Source: Desulfobulbaceae bacterium UBA2276 (lineage in GTDB: Bacteria; Desulfobacterota; Desulfobulbia; Desulfobulbales; Desulfocapsaceae). From it: a stretch of DNA of 24,044 nucleotides. The stretch is from positions 1 to 24,044 of the forward strand of contig DDWW01000005.1 in assembly GCA_002347085.1 (NCBI GenBank), read 5' to 3'. Shown piece by piece: positions 24,031-24,044 of this stretch. The position numbers and the translations under genes were made by a program. The number at the start of each line of letters is the position of its first letter. The first letter of the stretch is position 1. The notes beneath the pieces were generated by a model. The model made no database searches. It was not told where the DNA came from and worked only from the letters and a program-made list of their open reading frames with translations.

Positions 24031-24044
24031 CTGTCGAAAAGCAA

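Overview
The window is ordinary-composition bacterial chromosome, most likely from a Gram-negative deltaproteobacterium (Desulfobacterota). Desulfobulbales-like is my best guess, and it is an inference from gene order and protein style, not a database match. Two lipoproteins with lipoboxes, a MltD-type lytic transglycosylase and a class A penicillin-binding protein point to a Gram-negative envelope. The run rimP-nusA-ylxR-infB-rbfA-nrnA-truB-rpsO-pnp, with ylxR and nrnA inside it, is the order seen in deltaproteobacteria rather than in E. coli.

Layout. (1) 1-2048, minus strand: most of a topB (DNA topoisomerase III) gene whose 3' end lies outside the window. (2) 2049-2659: a non-coding stretch with a tRNA-Gly(CCC) gene, its likely promoter and an intrinsic terminator. 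(3) 2660-12754, plus strand: a transcription/translation/RNA-turnover block of rimP, nusA, ylxR, infB, rbfA, nrnA, truB, rpsO and pnp, closed by a strong terminator at 12790-12822. (4) 12823-14314: dut and a YycJ-like metallo-beta-lactamase-fold gene, behind a long leader with three tandem hairpins. (5) 14315-16225: a convergent junction full of palindromes, then yhbY and a TraB/PrgY-family membrane protein on the minus strand. (6) 16515-23811: an envelope module of mltD (minus), divergent from a 1133-residue class A PBP and a TPR lipoprotein (plus). (7) The last 230 bases hold only a doubtful minus-strand ORF.

The block in (3) supplies ribosome maturation (RimP, RbfA, TruB, S15), initiation (IF2), transcription elongation/antitermination (NusA) and RNA decay from long RNA to dinucleotides (PNPase, then NrnA). 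The module in (6) would build peptidoglycan (PBP), cut it (MltD) and perhaps control synthesis from the outer membrane (lipoprotein).

The most interesting points are: the PBP, which carries about 225 extra residues inside its transpeptidase domain and sits directly upstream of a TPR lipoprotein, suggesting an LpoA-like synthase/activator pair; and a family of about 60-bp palindromic intergenic elements (at least five copies here) with shared ends and a conserved stem mismatch. I saw no CRISPR array, insertion sequence, phage gene or obvious defence system.
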